Assembly: GCA_031264395.1 (NCBI GenBank)
Contig: JAISEB010000038.1
Coordinates: 1-6,040, forward strand
Length of the DNA stretch: 6,040 nt
Reading direction: 5' to 3'
DNA from: Treponema sp.
GTDB taxonomy: Bacteria > Spirochaetota > Spirochaetia > Treponematales > Breznakiellaceae
Shown here piece by piece: positions 4,743 to 6,040 of this stretch. The translations under genes were made by a program, and so were the position numbers. Positions within the stretch are counted from its first letter, which is position 1; every line of letters begins with the position of its first letter. The notes under the pieces were generated by a model. That model was given only the letters and a program-made list of their open reading frames with translations, did no database searches and was not told where the DNA came from.

Positions 4743-6040
4743 ATGTCAAGAAAAAAATCAGAGGAAGGCAATAATGTTGGCGGCTGGGAAAAATGGAGTT
4801 ATGCGCTGTACTTCTTTGGACAAAACATAATTTATGCCCTGATTGCGCTTAATGTACAGACTCTGTTTTCCGATGTGGGCATTACCGCCGCCACCGTGGC
4901 GGCTATCCTGTTAGTGACCAAATTGTGGGACGCCATCAACGATCCGCTGTTGGGCATCATCATAGACAGGGTTCAGTTCAAAAAAGGCAGATTTTTGCCC
5001 TGGTTGCGTATTTCGCTGCCCTTTATTGCCCTCAGCTCTATTTTTTTGTTCGCGCTGCCCTCAGGCGCTTCAATGGGAATAAAGATTTGCTGGGCGATTA
5101 TAGGATACGTGGCATGGGATATGTCCTATACCGTCTGCGATGTACCGATATTTGTGCTGCCCACATCTATGACCGACAACATCAAGGAACGGTCCAGCAT
5201 CCTGTCTCTTGGGCGTTATCTCGGCATTGTAGGTCTCATGGCCGGCAGCGTCATGCTACCGGTCCTTCAGACGCGGCTGGGCTGGTTTGGAATCGGGATT
5301 TTGCTGTCGATTGTCGGCGCGGCATTTATGTTGCCCCTCTGTTTTTCGGCAAAAGAGCGCCATATTGTCCGATCCGAACAAGGAGTCACTTTACAGCAGA
5401 TGGGCCGCTATGTAGCAGGCAACAAGTACTTGCTGATATTTTTTATCGCTGTATTTGCAAGTAGCGTAACCAATTTTGCTTCTACACTCAGCCTGTTTTT
5501 CGCGCGGTACAATCTTGGCAATCAGGATTTAGCCAGCATACTTGGAATGCTTACAATCGTGCCTACGATTGTAGTCGGCGCGTTTATTCCGTCTTTGATA
5601 AAAAAGGTGGATAAGTATTATATGTATGTCGTTTTTATGATTATTTCCGCCGTAATATGTCTTGCCCGATTTTTCATCGGCTATGAAAACCTGACTGTCT
5701 TTATCGCGTTCGCGGCGGTACATGGCATGGTGATGGGTACAGGCTCAATCGTGTCATCTATGTTTATGCCCGACTGTCTGGAATACGGCACGTATCACAC
5801 CGGTGAACGCGCCGAGGGTGTGGCCGCTTCAGTACAGACCTTTGTTAATAAACTTACAGGCAGCATTTCCGGCCCGATAGCTATGCTGCTTATTGGCGCG
5901 TTTGGTTTTGTCGCGGGTGAAAATGCCGTCCAGCCGGCTTCGGCGTTAAGCGGCATCTGGCTTGGCATAACTATATTTCCATTCATCGGTACAGTTATAG
6001 CTCTGGTGCTCTTATGGTTCTATAAATTACGCGATAAAGA
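4743..6040 (+). CDS. GPH-family (MelB-like) glycoside:cation symporter, 3' end outside window
   Basis: This open frame runs off the window after 432 complete codons; family members are about 440-500 residues, so it is nearly whole. It is an inner-membrane MFS-type carrier that imports glycosides with Na+ or H+. Visible signatures are LWDAINDPLLGIIIDR (61-76), in which Asp63 and Asp67 sit where the cation-binding aspartates of MelB helix II lie; WDMSYTVCDVPIFVLPTSMTDNIKERSS (125-152); and the C-terminal half signature DCLEYGTYHTGERAEG (344-359) with Lys370. About twelve hydrophobic segments can be counted (roughly 18-41, 48-75, 87-105, 112-136, 154-174, 181-201, 229-254, 263-285, 292-312, 317-341, 372-391, 402-427), with a central hydrophilic loop at about 202-228. 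It lies downstream of the two glycosidases, probably as the third gene of the operon. The GH1 relic lies in the gap of 162 bases before it. Substrate is inferred from context. Confidence 0.93.
   Translation, partial: MSRKKSEEGNNVGGWEKWSYALYFFGQNIIYALIALNVQTLFSDVGITAATVAAILLVTKLWDAINDPLLGIIIDRVQFKKGRFLPWLRISLPFIALSSIFLFALPSGASMGIKICWAIIGYVAWDMSYTVCDVPIFVLPTSMTDNIKERSSILSLGRYLGIVGLMAGSVMLPVLQTRLGWFGIGILLSIVGAAFMLPLCFSAKERHIVRSEQGVTLQQMGRYVAGNKYLLIFFIAVFASSVTNFASTLSLFFARYNLGNQDLASILGMLTIVPTIVVGAFIPSLIKKVDKYYMYVVFMIISAVICLARFFIGYENLTVFIAFAAVHGMVMGTGSIVSSMFMPDCLEYGTYHTGERAEGVAASVQTFVNKLTGSISGPIAMLLIGAFGFVAGENAVQPASALSGIWLGITIFPFIGTVIALVLLWFYKLRDK

Noticed and set aside
4925..5464. A 179-residue + strand open frame
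   Set aside because: It lies wholly within the symporter gene in another frame and is rich in residues unlike a membrane protein. The symporter frame carries clear family motifs throughout.
1..6040. CRISPR arrays, tRNA or rRNA genes, riboswitches
   Set aside because: No regularly spaced repeats with unique spacers, no cloverleaf or rRNA-like stretches, and no recognised riboswitch motifs were seen on either strand.

Overview
The window looks like a carbohydrate-utilisation locus from a bacterium of moderate G+C content. Layout, all on the + strand: tail of an IS200/IS605 insertion sequence (1 to about 285); control region (about 286-430); AraC-family regulator (431-1573); control region (1574-1674); family GH20 beta-N-acetylhexosaminidase (1675-3246); family GH1 beta-glucosidase-type enzyme (3282-4580); a stretch holding the decayed start of a second GH1 gene (about 4590-4733); and a GPH-family (MelB-like) sugar:cation symporter (4743 to the window edge, last few residues missing). 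The source cannot be fixed from sequence alone. The gene set would suit a gut- or sediment-dwelling saccharolytic anaerobe, for instance a Treponema-like spirochaete or a Bacillota member, but this is a low-confidence inference.

How the genes fit together: neither glycosidase has a signal peptide, so both should act in the cytoplasm. The symporter family imports glycosides unmodified, and the GH1 enzyme lacks the residues typical of 6-phospho-beta-glycosidases, so the route appears to be import of an intact, non-phosphorylated short beta-glycoside. GH20 would remove terminal beta-GlcNAc/GalNAc and GH1 terminal beta-glucose, galactose or similar. The exact substrate is unknown; a GlcNAc-containing beta-linked oligosaccharide is the simplest guess.

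Regulation: the most informative non-coding signal is a 50-bp element (327-376) repeated without gaps at 40 of 50 positions at 1560-1609, once ahead of the regulator gene and once ahead of GH20. In both copies a -10-like hexamer (TATGAT, TATCAT) begins exactly 23 bp after the last repeat base, and there is no good -35 box. Inside the element, GTC-core half-sites lie 10, 30 and 40 bp from the first and point inward. This is what an AraC/RhaS-type activator site abutting the -35 region would look like. The regulator therefore probably controls itself and the GH20-GH1-symporter operon.

Other notable points: between GH1 and the symporter lies a clear relic of a second, diverged GH1 gene (WGAGTASAQIEGG followed later by IEQGDKPKE, with an internal TAG). 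The IS tail carries a run of short palindromes with nearly constant TTTA/TTTCA loops but different stems. The regulator gene contains an uninterrupted run of ten C residues that could make it prone to frameshifting.
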